NCBI GenBank assembly: GCA_031281895.1
Contig: JAITET010000093.1
Span: forward strand, 1-5,963
Reading direction: 5' to 3'
Length of the DNA stretch: 5,963 bases
Source: Puniceicoccales bacterium
Lineage (GTDB): Bacteria > Verrucomicrobiota > Verrucomicrobiia > Opitutales > JAIRKQ01
Below the pieces are notes generated by a model. It did no database searches, was not told the DNA's origin, and saw only the letters and a list, made by a program, of their open reading frames with translations. The position numbers and the translations under genes are program-made. Below, one piece after another: positions 5,943 to 5,963 of this stretch. The first letter of the stretch is position 1, and each line of letters begins with the position of its first letter.

Positions 5943-5963
5943 GCCTGTGAAAAGTTTATGAAA

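Overview
The window reads as a piece of chromosome from a host-associated, probably intracellular Gram-negative bacterium with a moderately AT-rich genome and decaying insertion sequences. The main clue is a DMT-family permease that closely resembles, from memory, the S-adenosylmethionine importers of Rickettsia-type obligate intracellular bacteria. It lies next to fragments of IS481-type and IS630-type transposases, the kinds of elements common in such genomes. The gene order sufC-sufB and the SufB sequence do not settle the phylum. An alphaproteobacterium or a PVC-group bacterium (Verrucomicrobiota/Chlamydiota) are both possible; this is inference.

Layout, left to right. A plus-strand gene (79-657) encodes a divergent single-stranded DNA-binding protein with an OB fold, a Gln/Asn/Ser/Pro-rich tail and a terminal Pro-Phe. 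Its codon use is visibly richer in C-ending codons than the rest of the window. A 254-base spacer follows, and then a complete tRNA-Pro(CGG) on the minus strand (912-988). Next, all on the minus strand, come the SAM-transporter-like permease (1081-1956) and a 5'-truncated IS481 transposase (1983-2525). Back to back with that fragment, on the plus strand, is a 5'-truncated IS630 transposase tail (about 2534-2695) with a TGA stop where a Trp is expected. The IS630 tail ends 18 bases from the stop codon of sufB. sufB (2714-4111) and sufC (4118-4870) form a tight two-gene minus-strand operon, sufC first. Divergent from sufC is a plus-strand CaCA-family Na+/Ca2+ exchanger-like gene (4974-5942). The 103-base divergent control region carries a perfect 8-base inverted repeat that overlaps a candidate -10 box for the exchanger.

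How the parts fit. SufC and SufB are the ATPase and the scaffold of the SUF Fe-S cluster assembly machine. The usual partners SufD and SufS are not downstream of sufB, because that position is now occupied by the fused transposase remnants. The two remnants have both lost their 5' halves and meet at one breakpoint marked by a hairpin-forming repeat. This suggests a deletion between two elements that may also have removed or displaced neighbouring suf genes. The permease, the exchanger and the SUF proteins look intact and functional by sequence. I see no CRISPR array, phage module or clear novel system. The most informative parts of the window are the IS scar beside suf and the divergent control region.
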